64,000 nt of DNA from Sepiola atlantica (taxonomy: Eukaryota > Mollusca > Cephalopoda > Sepiida > Sepiolidae). Position 1 is the stretch's first letter; the number at the start of each line of letters is the position of its first letter. The notes under the pieces are model-generated. The model worked only from the letters and a program-made list of their open reading frames with translations. It was not told where the DNA came from and ran no database searches. Location of the stretch: contig OY744547.1 in NCBI GenBank assembly GCA_963556195.1, positions 3,479,942 to 3,543,941 of the forward strand. Direction: 5' to 3'. Of the stretch, positions 25,750 to 36,905 are shown piece by piece. The position numbers and the translations under genes were made by a program.

Positions 25750-26292
25750 GTGTAAAATGCAATAAATTTGGGCAATTTGGGGCATTTTTGACCCCCCTTT
25801 AACCCCCTGGGGGCGCGAACCAGAATTTTTCTGAGGTCAAGGATGCTCATTTTATATCCAGAACAATTGCCTCTACATTTTGGCCAAGTTTCAGAAAAAT
25901 TGAATGGATGGATCAAACGTTATGAGAGAAAAGGGTCATTTTCTTCCATTTTGGGGGCTTTTGACCAGATTTTTTCCAAGGTCAACGATACTTATTCTCT
26001 ATCAGGAACAATTGCCTCCACATTTTGGCCAAGTTTCAGAGAAATTGAATGGATGGATGAAAAGTTATGGGGCAAAACGTGTCATTTTTTTCCATTTCTT
26101 TTACCCCCTGGGAGGCTAACCATATATTTTTTTTTAAATCGGAGAATGTCACTTTCTAACCTGACCAAAGTTACAACTTCATGCAAAATTTCAGAGAACT
26201 TCAATGGATGGTTGCGGAGAAAAATCCGGACGGACGGACGGACGGACGTGCCTCAAAACATAAGTCCCCCGATTTTATGAATCGGGGGACCA
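25750..26292. repeat. Interspersed repeat with internal duplication and terminal hairpin
   Basis: Two imperfect copies of a segment of roughly 130 bp follow each other. Landmarks are GAACAATTGCCTC at about 25860 and again near 26005, TTTTGGCCAAGTTTCAGA and GAATGGATGGAT in both. The element closes with a run of CGGA repeats (about 26226-26248) and then a hairpin. The accidental open frame 25843-26280 spans the duplication. I take it for a non-autonomous mobile repeat; class unknown. Confidence 0.6.
26264..26290. repeat. 10-bp perfect-stem hairpin
   Basis: GTCCCCCGAT, loop TTTATGA, then ATCGGGGGAC. It forms the right end of the interspersed repeat. Confidence 0.85.
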
Positions 26293-26311
26293 ATTATGTA
26301 CTTTTGTGCTT

Positions 26312-26613
26312 CTGTTAGGGTTAGGGGGTTAGGGTTAGGGTTAGGGTGTTAGGAGGTTAGGGTTAGGGGGTTAGGGTTAGGGTTTTAGGGTTAGGGTTAG
26401 GGTTTTAGGGTTTTAGGGTTAGAGTTAGGGTTAGGGTTTTAGGGTTAGGGTTAGGGGTTAGGGTTTTAGGGTTAGGGGTTAGGGGTTAGGGTTAGGGTTT
26501 TAGGGTTAGGGTTAGGGTTAGGGTTTTAGGGTTAGGGTTAGGGTTAGGGGTTAGGGTTAGGGGTTAGGGTTTTAGGGTTAGGGTTAGGGTTAGGGTTAGT
26601 GTTAGGGTTAGGG

Positions 26614-26644
<31 letters not shown>

Positions 26645-26724
26645 CTAGGGTTAGGGTTTTAGGGTTAGGGTTAGGGTTTTAAGGTTAGGGTTAGGGTTAG
26701 GGGTTAGGGTTAGGGTTAGGGTTA
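26312..26724 (+). repeat. Interstitial TTAGGG-type telomeric repeat block
   Basis: About 410 bp of TTAGGG with frequent TTAGGGTTTTAGGG and TTAGGGG variants. The G-rich strand is on +, opposite to every other block in the window. Confidence 0.95.
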
Positions 26725-27070
26725 CCACAAAAACAGACAAAAAACTCTGCTCTTCTTCCTTCATGTCTGCCGACCCACTTTCTCCCCCCCCCCCGCATTT
26801 CTTTCAAGCGTTTCAACTCGGCATAGCAACTACCTTACTAGTTGGCACCCAGCAAATTCCCACTTTTCCCATCTAAACTTACGATCTGAGACCTTGGAAA
26901 TATGCTATACATAGATTAACCTTTCAATCTTTTACCTCTTCACCTAAGTTTAAACCCGTTTTTTTTTTTTAAATTTCTTTAAATTTGACCATGTGACCTC
27001 CCGGTTTTGAAATTGGCTTTTTCTTTTTTCGTTCTTTTCATTCTCTCCAAATATGAACATCGGCGTGAAA
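26725..27070. other. Unassigned stretch
   Basis: Contains a run of C (about 26785-26795) and AACTCGGCATAGCAACTACC near 26813, similar to CCTCGGCATAACAACTACC in the putative LTR at about 23843. It may include an LTR fragment. Nothing else seen. Confidence 0.35.
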
Positions 27071-27074
27071 AATC

Positions 27075-27178
27075 AAACTTTGTCCCGTCTGATGAGATCT
27101 AAGTTTCTAATCACTATTGATCGATAAAATCGACACGCCAGTGTAGCGGCTTTTCGTACATGTCTGTATAAATAAAAA

Positions 27179-27211
<33 letters not shown>
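27075..27211 (+). repeat. Microsatellite-tailed interspersed repeat, copy 1
   Basis: Shares GATGAGA, GATCGATAA, CGCCAGTGTAGC, GTACATGTCTGTATAAATAA and a terminal (TA)n with copies at 34220 (+), 57415 (-) and 61915 (+). The TA tract (27181-27211) always joins the same end, so the element seems to carry or seed the microsatellite. Confidence 0.75.
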
Positions 27212-27218
<7 letters not shown>

Positions 27219-27545
27219 GAAGGGTGATGCTACCATCCCTCTTCCTCTCTCTTTTCTGTAATTGAAACCCAAACACATTAAATGTCTGACTCTGAACTAA
27301 ACGTACATGCTTTCATCAGCGAACAATGGCGATTCTAAAATTATTTCCTGGTGTTTTTTTGTGCGCAACATTTCCACGCGAGAAATATTCCCATTTTCCC
27401 CATTGTCTTTTCTTATATTCAAACAAAACATTCGACACAAATGAGTCTCGACGAGAAGACATGTTTATCCGATTCGTTATTTCTTTTTTTTTTACTCACC
27501 GTCCATTGTTTTTGCTTCTTTTTTTTTGCCAAGTGAGTATTAAAG

Positions 27546-27547
<2 letters not shown>

Positions 27548-27622
<75 letters not shown>
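27548..27622. repeat. (CA)n microsatellite
   Basis: About 37 CA dinucleotides, followed to about 27706 by further imperfect CA and C-run sequence. Confidence 0.96.
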
Positions 27623-27624
<2 letters not shown>

Positions 27625-27787
27625 GCGTGCGTGAACCACATATACCCACACACTCATACGCACACATAGAAGCACACCCCCCCCCACCCCCCCCACACAC
27701 ACACACTAATCCACTTTGCAATTATCCGGCTTTTATATGTCGAAGATCAAACATAATGCGAAGAGACAAAGGTTACCCGTTTATAAT

Positions 27788-27850
27788 TGCCATATATATA
27801 ATATACGAATATATAATATACGAATATACGAATATATAATATACGAATAG
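27788..27850. repeat. ATATACGAAT short tandem repeat
   Basis: ATATACGAAT and shorter ATACGAAT variants repeat several times. Confidence 0.8.
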
Positions 27851-27889
27851 CAGTAACTGTAATCATCTCAATGAATCGAGGAAGCGTGA

Positions 27890-28345
27890 TTGGTTGGTTT
27901 GGTTGTTTTTTTTTTACGGCATATCAACCGTTTTCGGGTTATTTAATGGCAAATTCAGTCATTTTAGTTAAAGTTTTTATGCTTCAAGTTCTTTATATCT
28001 ACAAATATTTATTCATGGCGTTTCGTTTGGTTGTTTTGTTTTACGGCATATCAACCCTTTTCGGGTTATTTAATGGCAAATCCGGTCATTTTAGTTAAAG
28101 TTTTTATGCTTCAAGTTCTTTATATCTTCAAATATTTATTCATGGTGTTTGGTTTGGTTGTTTTGTTTTACGGCATATCAACCCTTTTCGGGTTATTTAA
28201 TGGCAAATCCAGTCATTTTAGTAAAAGTTTTTATGCTTCAAGTTCTTTATATCTTCAAATACTTATTCATGGTTTTTGGTTTGGTTGTTTTGTTTTACGG
28301 CATATCAAACCTTTTCGGGTTATTTATAGAGGAAAATGTTGTTTT
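27890..28345. repeat. 127-bp tandem repeat (about 3.6 units)
   Basis: ACGGCATATCAA recurs at 27916, 28043, 28170 and 28297, exactly 127 bp apart. Unit landmarks are TTTGGTTGTTTTGTTTTACG and CGGGTTATTTAATGGCAAAT. Overlapping open frames in this stretch are shadows of the repeat. Confidence 0.93.
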
Positions 28346-28440
28346 TGTTGTAGCTTTGCAGAACATGATTGAGTTTTGCAATGGTAAAGGAAACACGCAG
28401 TAACATTAATCAGGAAGCCTGCATCTTCAGACAGCTTGGT
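28346..28440 (+). repeat. Interspersed repeat, also at 62955-63085
   Basis: GCAGAACATGATTGAGTTTT at about 28359 is identical to 62981-63000. TCAGGAAGCC and a following ATCTTC also match in order. Confidence 0.6.
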
Positions 28441-28467
28441 CTGGTCACATCAGAGAAGCGTGATTGG

Positions 28468-28477
28468 CGTGGTGTAA

Positions 28478-28511
<34 letters not shown>

Positions 28512-28540
28512 TGTAGATGTAGTACTACTACTACTATTGT
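28468..28540. repeat. (TAG)n followed by (CTA)n trinucleotide repeat
   Basis: About 12 TAG units and then several ACTACTA units of opposite polarity, able to fold into a hairpin. Confidence 0.9.
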
Positions 28541-28574
28541 TACTAGCAGAACTAATTTAATTCTCCACTAATAT

Positions 28575-28763
28575 ATGAGTCAAATACATTCTAACATGGA
28601 GTATTTGTGCCACATCTTGGGATGTGCCCTCCAGAGCACTTTTTTTTTCTGCCTCAACAGAGTAAAAGATCGACTTCAGAATTTCGTTCGGGGCTCCATA
28701 CAACCCCTTTCTCACAAAATAGCCGTTTCTAGTATTTCTATGCTCCATCTTTTTGTTCTATGA
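28575..28763 (+). pseudogene. Degraded non-LTR retrotransposon (LINE) fragment, region after reverse transcriptase
   Basis: The frame contains MEYLCHILGCAL, LNRVKDRLQNFVRG and QPLSHKIAVSSISMLH in that order. These match MEYCCHIWAGA, LDKVQKRVVNLIG and QPLSHRRNVASLCLF in the better preserved copy at 54163-54726. This block lies C-terminal to the reverse transcriptase palm in many jockey/CR1-like LINEs. Only about 60 codons survive, with no RT core or 3' end attached. It belongs to a different, divergent LINE lineage from the 54-kb copy. Confidence 0.7.
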
Positions 28764-28769
28764 TAGGTT

Positions 28770-29205
28770 TTAGACTGATCTCTAATCCATAATTACTAAT
28801 AGCTCGTCTCGTTCATTGGGGACAGCATGCCCAGACACGTCTTTTCTGCTTGCAATCTCTCGAGCCAAAGAGACAGATAATCTCCGGCTGGAAGTTACGT
28901 GGTTTCATCGGTTTCCGCTGGGATCAACTCTGACCTTTAAAATGTCACTCAACTTTTCAAACACTGCCCTCGTTATGTGACGATAATTTCATGTTTACTA
29001 ACATTCGTTGCGCATTAAGTCAAGAAATATATTATTAAAATTATATAATTTCTAATAACATTTTAAAATATGACAAATAAATGAACCCCTTATTAAATCC
29101 ACGCGTGTATTGTTCTCGTTACGTCAGCCATGTTAATTATTATGTTATTCTTAGTTAGTATCGCCTTTAACAAGGATTGAACCTTTAACACCCAAAATTT
29201 ATTTA
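28770..29205. other. Unassigned AT-rich stretch
   Basis: No recognisable gene or repeat. AT-rich non-coding sequence leading into the SINE-like element. Confidence 0.4.
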
Positions 29206-29209
29206 TCTA

Positions 29210-29514
29210 CCTCCCACAGCGGTAAGATGTGACACAAGGTCAGGAAAGTGGGATTAGATAAGCCAGCGCTCGATAGGTGAGCAATCTCGCCATTTAAAAA
29301 TTGCCTGGGTAGCCCCGTCGGCATTCCCCGGTAGGGGCGCCTCAGGCAGTAAGCAATAAACTTACTCCTCCCCAAAGAGGGGAGGCGAAGCCTGGGAGGG
29401 TGAAGCTCCTAGAACTGCACAGGACAGACACATAGACCGGCGTAAATCAAGCCCCGAAGGCGAAGACAATACCAGTCTATGGGGTGCAGTATCCATCGGA
29501 ACAGATACTACACT
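29210..29514 (+). repeat. SINE-like repeat, copy 1
   Basis: Core landmarks are TCGGCATTCCCCGG, TAGGGGCGCCTCAGG, CCTAGAACTGCAC and CATCGGAACAGATAC. They recur in the same order at 50738-51005 (-) and 56716-56926 (+). A GTAAGATGTGAC head at 29222 is also shared with copy 2. CTCCTCCCC and GGGGAGG can pair in this copy. Length (about 220-300 bp) and dispersal suggest a SINE; I cannot assign a tRNA head. Confidence 0.7.
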
Positions 29515-29559
29515 TTGATCGCGACCAAAAGGCACCCACAATACTTACATAGAATTGAT

Positions 29560-29818
29560 TCTTTATCCATTGCGACATGTGGAAAATAACGATCGAGCTG
29601 AGAATACGAACGAAACGGTAATACCTGGTGTGGCATTAAACCTTGGTCAAGCTATGTCGGCTTCATCTGAAGGAAATATCAAATTCACACGCGGACTGAA
29701 GAACAATGACTTATGTCACACTGAAGATCCCCTAAGAGAGAATAGGCCGGTATGGTATACCAGTGTGGTATTTAGCCCTGGTCAAGCTATGCCGGTTTCC
29801 TCCAAAAGGGAATATTAA
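29560..29818. repeat. Imperfect tandem duplication within a repeat
   Basis: GTGTGGCATTAAACCTTGGTCAAGC near 29628 (in two parts: GTGTGGCATTAAAC and CTTGGTCAAGC) recurs as GTGTGGTATTTAGC and CCTGGTCAAGC near 29763. Both copies end in an AATAT(C/T)AAATT motif. Unit about 133 bp, two copies. Confidence 0.65.
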
Positions 29819-30012
29819 ATTAACAAACGGCCCCTAATGTATTTGTATTTTCAGTAGTAACCCATTTTTGCCCTTCGGCGGGAGGTTAACTAACCGGGGG
29901 GTGCGTTGGCACTCTCGGCCCTCCACACCCCTCCTGACCACGTCCACTCTCACCACGAGGAGGTGGTGCAACAAGAGAGTCCATGTATACCCCGGTCAAG
30001 GGAAGATAACAT

Positions 30013-30116
30013 TAGGATTCCCAAATGGTAAACCCATCTGGTATTGGCCAGGGTCCACGTCGCTTAACTTCGGTGATCTAATGAGAACCGGTGTGTCAAC
30101 GTGATTATGCCGTACA
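30013..30116 (-). pseudogene. 5S rRNA-derived sequence, nearly full length
   Basis: Read on the minus strand it shows TACGGC, ATCACGTTGA, ACACCGGTTCTC, GATCACCGAAGTTAAGC, AGATGGGT and TTGGGAAT. These are 5S rRNA landmarks in correct order and near-correct spacing. The box A region (AGTTAAGC) is intact, the box C region is altered (AGATGGGTTTACC rather than GGATGGGTGACC), and the 3' end diverges. It is not a working 5S gene. It is either a 5S pseudogene or the head of a 5S-derived SINE (SINE3 type). A second partial copy at 30540-30606 in a duplicated context favours a mobile or duplicated repeat. Confidence 0.8.
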
Positions 30117-30144
30117 GATGAGAATAGTAGTTCGACAAGGTACA

Positions 30145-30215
30145 CCTGAAGAAGGATGGAGGTTACATCGGCCGAAACGTTGTGAGAATAACACTCAAGA
30201 TGAGAAAAGTAGTCC
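30145..30215 (+). repeat. Conserved CACCTGAAGAAG...CGAAAC motif element, copy 1
   Basis: CACCTGAAGAAGG, GGTTACATCG, CCGAAACGTTGTGAGAATAA and AGATGAGAA match the reverse complement of 52620-52695 almost base for base. A looser relative lies at 31627-31700. Such CCTGAAGAAGG...GCCGAAACG blocks recur in animal mobile repeats. CTGAAGA plus GAAAC also fits the hammerhead core CUGANGA...GAAA, but I cannot show the flanking stems. Confidence 0.5.
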
Positions 30216-30274
30216 TAATAACTCAAATAATACATGTTATTAATCCTCATCTCAAAGATCCTGAAACAAAGGTC

Positions 30275-30412
30275 ATGAATGGTTAAATCTTTTCTGGAGA
30301 TCATCTTTGGGAGTTTTTAGATGAGGGTTTAAAACTTGAATTAATTGGATTAATTAATCCGTACCCTCGAGTGGCTTTTGACTTTGATAAGTGTTGACTG
30401 ATTAGTAAAAAA
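30275..30412. repeat. Duplicated segment, copy 1 (pair with 30640-30775)
   Basis: TCTTTTCTGGAGATCATC, TTTTTAGATGAGGGTT, CCTCGAGTGGCTTTTG and GTTGACTGATTAGT appear in order and recur in order at 30652-30770. Offset about 365 bp. This copy ends in an A-run. Confidence 0.85.
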
Positions 30413-30443
30413 AAAAAAGGGTTCAACGCAAAGATTAGAAACA

Positions 30444-30467
30444 AAGTGTAGTATCTGTTCTGATGGT
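30444..30467 (-). repeat. Fragment of the SINE-like repeat 3' end
   Basis: AAAGTGTAGTATCTGTTC is the reverse complement of the end of copy 1 at 29500-29516 apart from small changes. It lies between the two duplicated segments. Confidence 0.5.
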
Positions 30468-30539
30468 ACACTTAAGGTTTTCTGTCTTCGGCCAGTGAAG
30501 GAGAGGTTGGCGACGCCATTTGCCAATAGCTAGGTTTCC

Positions 30540-30606
30540 GCATACAGCGTCTAGTATTCCCAAATTGTCACTCATCCGGTACTGGCCAGACTCCATGTCG
30601 CTTACC
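30540..30606 (-). pseudogene. 5S rRNA-derived sequence, 3' half
   Basis: On the minus strand: GTAAGCGACATGGA, CTGGCCAGTACCGGATGAGT, GACAATTTGGGAATAC and GACGCTGTATGC. This keeps the 5S box C-like GGATGAGTGAC and the GGGAATAC...GCTGTA end, which copy 1 has lost, while the 5' half is gone. Confidence 0.7.
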
Positions 30607-30639
30607 GTTGCAGCCAAAAGAAAAGTGCACAAAAGTCAT

Positions 30640-30775
30640 TGATGTTTATATCTTTTCTGGAGATCATCTTTGGGAATTTTTAGATGAGGGTTCAAAACTT
30701 GGATTAATTAGATTAATTAAACCGTATCCTCGAGTGGCTTTTGGCCTTGATAAGTGGTGACTGATTAGTCAAAAA
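30640..30775. repeat. Duplicated segment, copy 2
   Basis: See 30275-30412. Both copies stand next to a 5S-derived module and to CTGTCTTCGGCCAGTGAAG (30482 and 30807), which outlines a unit of roughly 330-365 bp duplicated in tandem. The reverse frame 30713-30979 is incidental. Confidence 0.85.
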
Positions 30776-30839
30776 ATTAAGCCAATTAATTAATGTATAG
30801 TCTTTTCTGTCTTCGGCCAGTGAAGCAGAAGTCATTCTG

Positions 30840-32660
<1,821 letters not shown>

Positions 32661-32664
32661 TCGT

Positions 32665-32786
32665 TTTTACCTGAGAGCAACCTATCCTAATGACTGGCTC
32701 CCTTACTCACTAAAATAAAACACGCACCTGTTCTATCCAGGCACGTGAGCATTAAACACCCCCCCCCACACACACATACACACACC

Positions 32787-32820
<34 letters not shown>

Positions 32821-32821
32821 A
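32665..32821. repeat. (CA)n-tailed repeat, copy 1 (pair with 33132-33279)
   Basis: TTTTACCTGAGAGCAACCTA, TAATGACTGGCTC, ACTAAAATAAAACACGCA and GAGCATTAAACACC are followed by a CA tract. The copy at 33130 has TTTTAACCGAGGGCAATCTA, TAATGACTAACTC, ACTAAAATAAAGCATGCA and GAGCATCACAC, also followed by CA. The element appears to end in the microsatellite. Confidence 0.75.
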
Positions 32822-32879
32822 TGTCAGCAAATACCTGGTGCAGGTGGTGGAACAGGTTGGATGCCCTCATTGGGACAGT

Positions 32880-33106
32880 AAAGAGTGAACTTTCAGTTTA
32901 CTTTCGTAACTCTAGCTTTCCCAATTTTGTCCTTTAGTCCTCACATTCCATGAGCGATGTTTCTGACAAAGGGGGAAGAATTGCTGTTTTCTGGGTCGCA
33001 ATCTATCCCTCCAACACCTATTGTTGGCTAGTTTTTGACATTGAAATAGTATTTTGGTTAGCTCCTTACATCAAGTGGCTTCATGCCTTGTCTGGAGCGA
33101 CTTCCA
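32880..33106. repeat. Interspersed repeat, related to 48540-48610 (-), 52424-52470 and 37930-37970
   Basis: CCTCACATTCCATGAGCGATG and CTGACAAAGGGGGAAGAA match the reverse complement of 48552-48603. The right end, AGCTCCTTACATCAAGTGGC and TTCATGCC...GGAGCGACT, recurs at 52424 and, diverged, at 37930 and 52762. (The first string is quoted as CCTCACATTCC plus ATGAGCGATG.). Confidence 0.65.
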
Positions 33107-33131
33107 TAAAAAATAAATTTCCGCGTTCGCT

Positions 33132-33217
33132 TTTAACCGAGGGCAATCTATCGTAATGACTAACTCTCTTACTAACTAAAATAAAGCATGCAACCGTGCA
33201 ATCCAGACAGGGGAGCA

Positions 33218-33279
<62 letters not shown>
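33132..33279. repeat. (CA)n-tailed repeat, copy 2
   Basis: Second copy of the 32665 element; the CA tract runs about 33220-33279. Confidence 0.75.
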
Positions 33280-33280
<1 letters not shown>

Positions 33281-33289
33281 AAACAAGGC

Positions 33290-33569
33290 AGGACGCCACT
33301 GTAGATGTAAAGGGGCTACTGAGGAAAAAAGGGAGATGGTTTACGAGGTTAACCTAAATTGGGAGCTGCGCAGCGAGATGTCTGTTTACATTAGTTTTAA
33401 ATTTCTGCATGTCAGTACCGTCGGGAAAACAGGGGGCAGGGAGAGAGTTCCAGATGCCTGCAGCACGTGGAAAGAAGCTTTTGGAGTAGAAAGCCCTCCG
33501 GCATCTGGGGACCTCCACAGTGAATGGATGGGATTTAGCTGATTGTCGAGTTGGTCTAGCGAATTTACG

Positions 33570-33573
<4 letters not shown>
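33290..33573 (-). pseudogene. 5'-truncated LINE, C-terminal end plus 3' UTR
   Basis: Minus-strand codons to a stop near 33354 read FTVEVPRCRRAFYSKSFF, PRAAGIWNSLPAPCFPD and KFKTNVNRHLAAQLPI, nearly identical to the end of the copy at 54163-54726. The 3' UTR landmark CAGTAGCCCCTTTACAT (minus strand) and CCTGCCTTGTTTGG are shared too, then a GT tract follows. It is cut at the 5' side by a TA tract starting at about 33575. The rest of the LINE is missing. Confidence 0.85.

Positions 33574-33626
<53 letters not shown>
33574..33626. repeat. (TA)n microsatellite
   Basis: About 25 TA repeats abutting the LINE fragment. Confidence 0.95.
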
Positions 33627-33627
<1 letters not shown>

Positions 33628-33725
33628 CAGGCTTTGTTAAACAACACGGAATTTTCGCGTTTATATAGCTATTTTGAGAGGTATTTGCATCGTCGACAAA
33701 TCCTTCGGGTTTTTGGTGGTAGTTT

Positions 33726-33896
33726 ATATAGTATTTCGCCGATTGTTCGTAATTCGTCCATTTCTCTAGCGCTTTCGACCTTCTTGGTCGTCCTCAAGAG
33801 TAGTTTTTTTTTAAAATTTCAATGAGAAAACTTGAGTTATTGTTTTTATAGATAGCTTGAAGGGCCGAATTACGAACAATCGGCGAAATACTATAT
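33726..33896. repeat. 31-bp perfect inverted repeat around a 109-bp spacer
   Basis: 33726-33756 (ATATAGTATTTCGCCG...) is the exact reverse complement of 33866-33896 (...CGGCGAAATACTATAT). The spacer includes CTTTCGACCTTCTTGGTCG and TCCTCAAGAG, resembling the AAGGTCGAAAG motif of animal mobile repeats. It could be ends of a small foldback element or of a retroelement with inverted copies. Confidence 0.9.
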
Positions 33897-33964
33897 CCAC
33901 TACGACCCGTACTCCGAGTGATTGGTCGACGATTCGAAAACCTCACGAAAAAGCTATACAGACT

Positions 33965-33966
<2 letters not shown>

Positions 33967-34002
<36 letters not shown>

Positions 34003-34099
34003 TAATTTTTTATTTATACAAATATTATTGGTTACATATGTGCATACATGTTTCAGTTTTACTCTTCGCAGAGAGTGCACCTCTTCAGACCAAAGACGG

Positions 34100-34167
<68 letters not shown>

Positions 34168-34168
34168 C
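33967..34168. repeat. Two (TA)n microsatellites with a short spacer
   Basis: TA tracts at about 33967-33999 and 34103-34165. The spacer holds GTTTCAGTTTTACTCTTCGC and no recognised feature. Confidence 0.93.
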
Positions 34169-34219
34169 TTTCTCCTCTTCTTCTTTGCTTGACTTCATTC
34201 TTCCTGGAATTCAGCGACC

Positions 34220-34332
34220 AGGTTGGATCATAAAATAATTCTCTGCCTGATGAGACCTCAGCTCTTGAGAGCTGTAGATCGATAACATCGACATGCCAGT
34301 GTAGCAGACCTTGTACATGTTTGAATAAAAGC
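34220..34332 (+). repeat. Microsatellite-tailed interspersed repeat, copy 2
   Basis: CTGATGAGACCTCAGCTC, GTAGATCGATAACATCGACA, TGCCAGTGTAGC and TTGTACATGTTTGAATAAAA match copies 1, 3 and 4. Here the AATAAAA end is not directly followed by TA repeats. Confidence 0.75.
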
Positions 34333-34431
34333 ATTCACAATACAGCTCTATATTTTTATTGAGCACTCTTTTATAAGCCCGGTTTGATTCCCTTTGGATT
34401 TCTACCCTGTGGATTTTTACCCTACCTGGAT

Positions 34432-34434
<3 letters not shown>

Positions 34435-34507
<73 letters not shown>
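34435..34507. repeat. (TA)n microsatellite
   Basis: About 35 TA repeats. Confidence 0.97.
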
Positions 34508-34509
<2 letters not shown>

Positions 34510-34547
34510 TGTTCGAGTCGGTCAATTGAAAGTTAAATAGGTTGTGA

Positions 34548-34587
34548 ATGAGAGAGAGAGAAAGAGAGAGTAGGAGAGCGCGCGCAC

Positions 34588-34645
<58 letters not shown>

Positions 34646-34647
34646 AC
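34548..34647. repeat. (GA)n-rich tract with GCGCGC interruption
   Basis: GAGAGA and AAAGAGAG repeats, interrupted by GAGCGCGCGCACGAG near 34575. Confidence 0.93.
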
Positions 34648-34649
34648 CC

Positions 34650-34985
34650 GAACTGGTTCGAAGCGATCATTGCTGGATTAAAGCCAACAATCAATGCCAA
34701 AAGAGAAGCTCTCATTAACAACAAGTAGAAGTCTTCTTAAAAGACAGTCGCTGCACTCAGGTACGACGCTCAACGGATCGTTGGCGCTGTGCCAGACTAC
34801 TGGCTTAGCCTATGTGAGAGTGTCCATATATCTGCTGTCTAGGCGATATCCGTGGCATGTACGATTGCTTGAAGATAGCCTTTGGCCCAAGCATAAACTA
34901 CCGATAACATAATATTAGACCGTAGCAGGCAGATGAAGATGTAGGCATAGCACTACCGGGAACTCTACTCGGCAGCAAACGTTGT
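34650..34985. other. Unassigned stretch
   Basis: No recognisable gene or repeat. The 72-codon frame at 34694-34912 has no family resemblance that I can support. Confidence 0.35.
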
Positions 34986-35490
34986 CACGGACGCAACCCT
35001 AACCATAACCTAACCCTAATCGTAGCCTAACCCTAACGGACGCAACTCTAACAGTAACCGTATTCTAACCCTAACGTAACCCTAACACTAACTATAACCA
35101 TAACATAACATAACATAACCTAACCTAACCCTAACCCTTACCCTAACCCTAACCCTAACGGACGCAACCCTAACCTTAACCTAACCTTAACCCTTACCCT
35201 AACCCTAACCCTAACGGACGCAACCCTAACCATAACCTAACCCTAATCGTAGCGTAACTCTAATCATAACGGACGCAACTCTAACACTAACCGTATTATA
35301 ACCCTAACGTAACCCTTACACTAACCATAACCATAACATAACATAACCTAACCCTAACCCTAACCCAAACCCTAACGGACGCAACCCTAACCTTAACCTA
35401 ACCCTAACCTAACCCTAACCTTTACCCAACCCTAATCCTTACCCTAACGGACGCCACCCTTACCCTAACCTAACCCACCCCTAACCCTAC
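34986..35490 (-). repeat. Degenerate CCCTAA array with GGACGCAAC linkers
   Basis: CCTAACCCTAA-type repeats are interspersed with ACGGACGCAAC at about 34989, 35036, 35157, 35214, 35268, 35376 and 35447. This is a composite telomere-like minisatellite. The G-rich strand is minus. Confidence 0.9.
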
Positions 35491-35914
35491 CCCTGAGAGC
35501 ACTATAGTGCCGTACATTTGGAAACGACAATGTTTATACTGAGATACACGAATCCAAACCGTATCCAATTATCTCCCTTACATTAGTCAATCTGTAATTA
35601 TCTCCCTTGTATATTTCTCATGCGTATATAAATGGATACTAACGTGGATATCGTCCTCTTACGACGAAGCGATCGGAAGCGCAAACATCAACTATGTTTC
35701 TCTTGTTCATTCTGCGTTCTTGCTTTGCATTGTTACGTATATGAAACTATTACGTCGCGAGCCGAATACTAATGGATTCACATAACAATCGACAAGCAAG
35801 ACAACACTACAAGCACCGGCAGCCTCCATGTTACGAGCTAGACTTTTCCCCTCTGTAACAGAATCCCTAACCCTAACCCTAACCCTAACCCACCCGAAAG
35901 TATCAAGGTGGGAA
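35491..35914. other. Unassigned stretch with a TATA-like site and a short CCCTAA run
   Basis: GCGTATATAAATGG at about 35622 could be a TATA box and is followed by no recognised gene. Four CCCTAA repeats lie at 35865-35890. This may be the edge of an old LTR, but I find no paired ends. Confidence 0.3.
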
Positions 35915-36420
35915 AGAATACAGCCCTGTTCCACCACCTTCAGTAATGCTGGGAAGAAGAAACGTGTCCCGGGAGATGCGTGACGCAAGCATCATCACTT
36001 TGTACAAGAATAAGTGTAACCGCGGTCACTGAAACAACTACAGTAGAATATCCCTCCTCGGTGTTTTTGGGAAGGTCTTCACCCGGGTCTTCCTCAAAAG
36101 GCTGCAGTTACTTGCAGAATGTGTATACCCCGAGGCACAGTGTGGGTTTAGAGCAGCCAATAAAAGCCATCGACATGATCTTCTCTCTACGACAGTTGCA
36201 GGAAAAATGACACGAACATAAAGAACCGCTATACATCGCTTTCATCTACCTAACCAATGCCTTTGACCTTGTCAGAAGAAAGGACTTTTTACTCTGCTAC
36301 AAAAAAAAAAAAAAATTATCATATATTTTCATGACGATATGCAGGGCACTGTACAGTACGATGGCTCTTCCTTGGACCCTTTCCCAAAGAAAGAGAAAGA
36401 TGAAAAGGAATGCCGACACG
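35915..36420 (+). pseudogene. LINE reverse transcriptase remnant (N-terminal RT blocks)
   Basis: Forward frames show MRDASIITLYKNKCNRGH, then a stop where Cys or Asp is usual, then NNYSRISLLGVFGKVFTRVF, LKRLQLLAE and CVYPEAQCGFRA. Next come (after frameshifts) IDMIFSLRQLQEK, and FHDDMQGTVQYDGSSLDPF near 36326-36390. This is the RT finger-to-palm region of a widespread animal non-LTR element (NYRGISLL-type motif, QCGFR motif). An A-run at 36300-36315 sits in a shifted frame. Catalytic YxDD-type residues are not present in this piece. A downstream part of such an RT lies at 37252-37690, so the element was probably broken by later insertions. Confidence 0.85.
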
Positions 36421-36519
36421 TTTTGGCATTTTATTCTCGCCTTCAACAAGTTGGAGGGTTGTGTGTACCCTATTACCAGAAGCATCGACCCTTGTGATAC
36501 GTAAATATGCCCATATATA

Positions 36520-36903
36520 CAGGGTGGGCAAAAATAAGGGTCCTATTTTTAAAAATTCATAACTTTTTGATTTATTGATTTAAAAATCTTTTTTTTTTAG
36601 AATAAGTAAAGGACCCCTTCCGAAGCAAGCATGAGCTGTATTAGCCCTAAGGAACGTACCCTCATTTAGAAAACATTATTTTTGCTTAAAAAACTCAAAA
36701 CAGTGTAAAAAACAATACTTTAGTTTTTGTAAGTTTTAAGAAGTGTTTTTCGGCTAAAATTTGTTTTGTTTATTTCAAAAAATCTCGGAAGTGTCAGTCT
36801 ACACACACATAAAGTTTGGTGAGTTTAACTTTTATTTTGTGGAAGTTATTCAAATTCAAGTTATTCAAATTTAAAGATAGGACCCTTATTTTGGCCCACC
36901 CTG
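36520..36903. mobile_element. mariner/Tc1-type MITE (384 bp, about 28-bp inverted repeats, TA flanks)
   Basis: The left end CAGGGTGGGCAAAAATAAGG then GTCCTAT matches the reverse complement of the right end, with about one mismatch in the first 27 bases. TA dinucleotides flank both ends (36518-36519 and 36904-36905), the usual target duplication of the Tc1/mariner group. The inside has no transposase. It sits between the two LINE RT remnants, apparently inserted in or beside the decayed LINE. Confidence 0.88.
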
Positions 36904-36905
36904 TA

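Noticed and set aside
30013..30116. Functional 5S rRNA gene
   Set aside because: The box C region and 3' end are altered and there is no proper terminator context; called 5S-derived instead.
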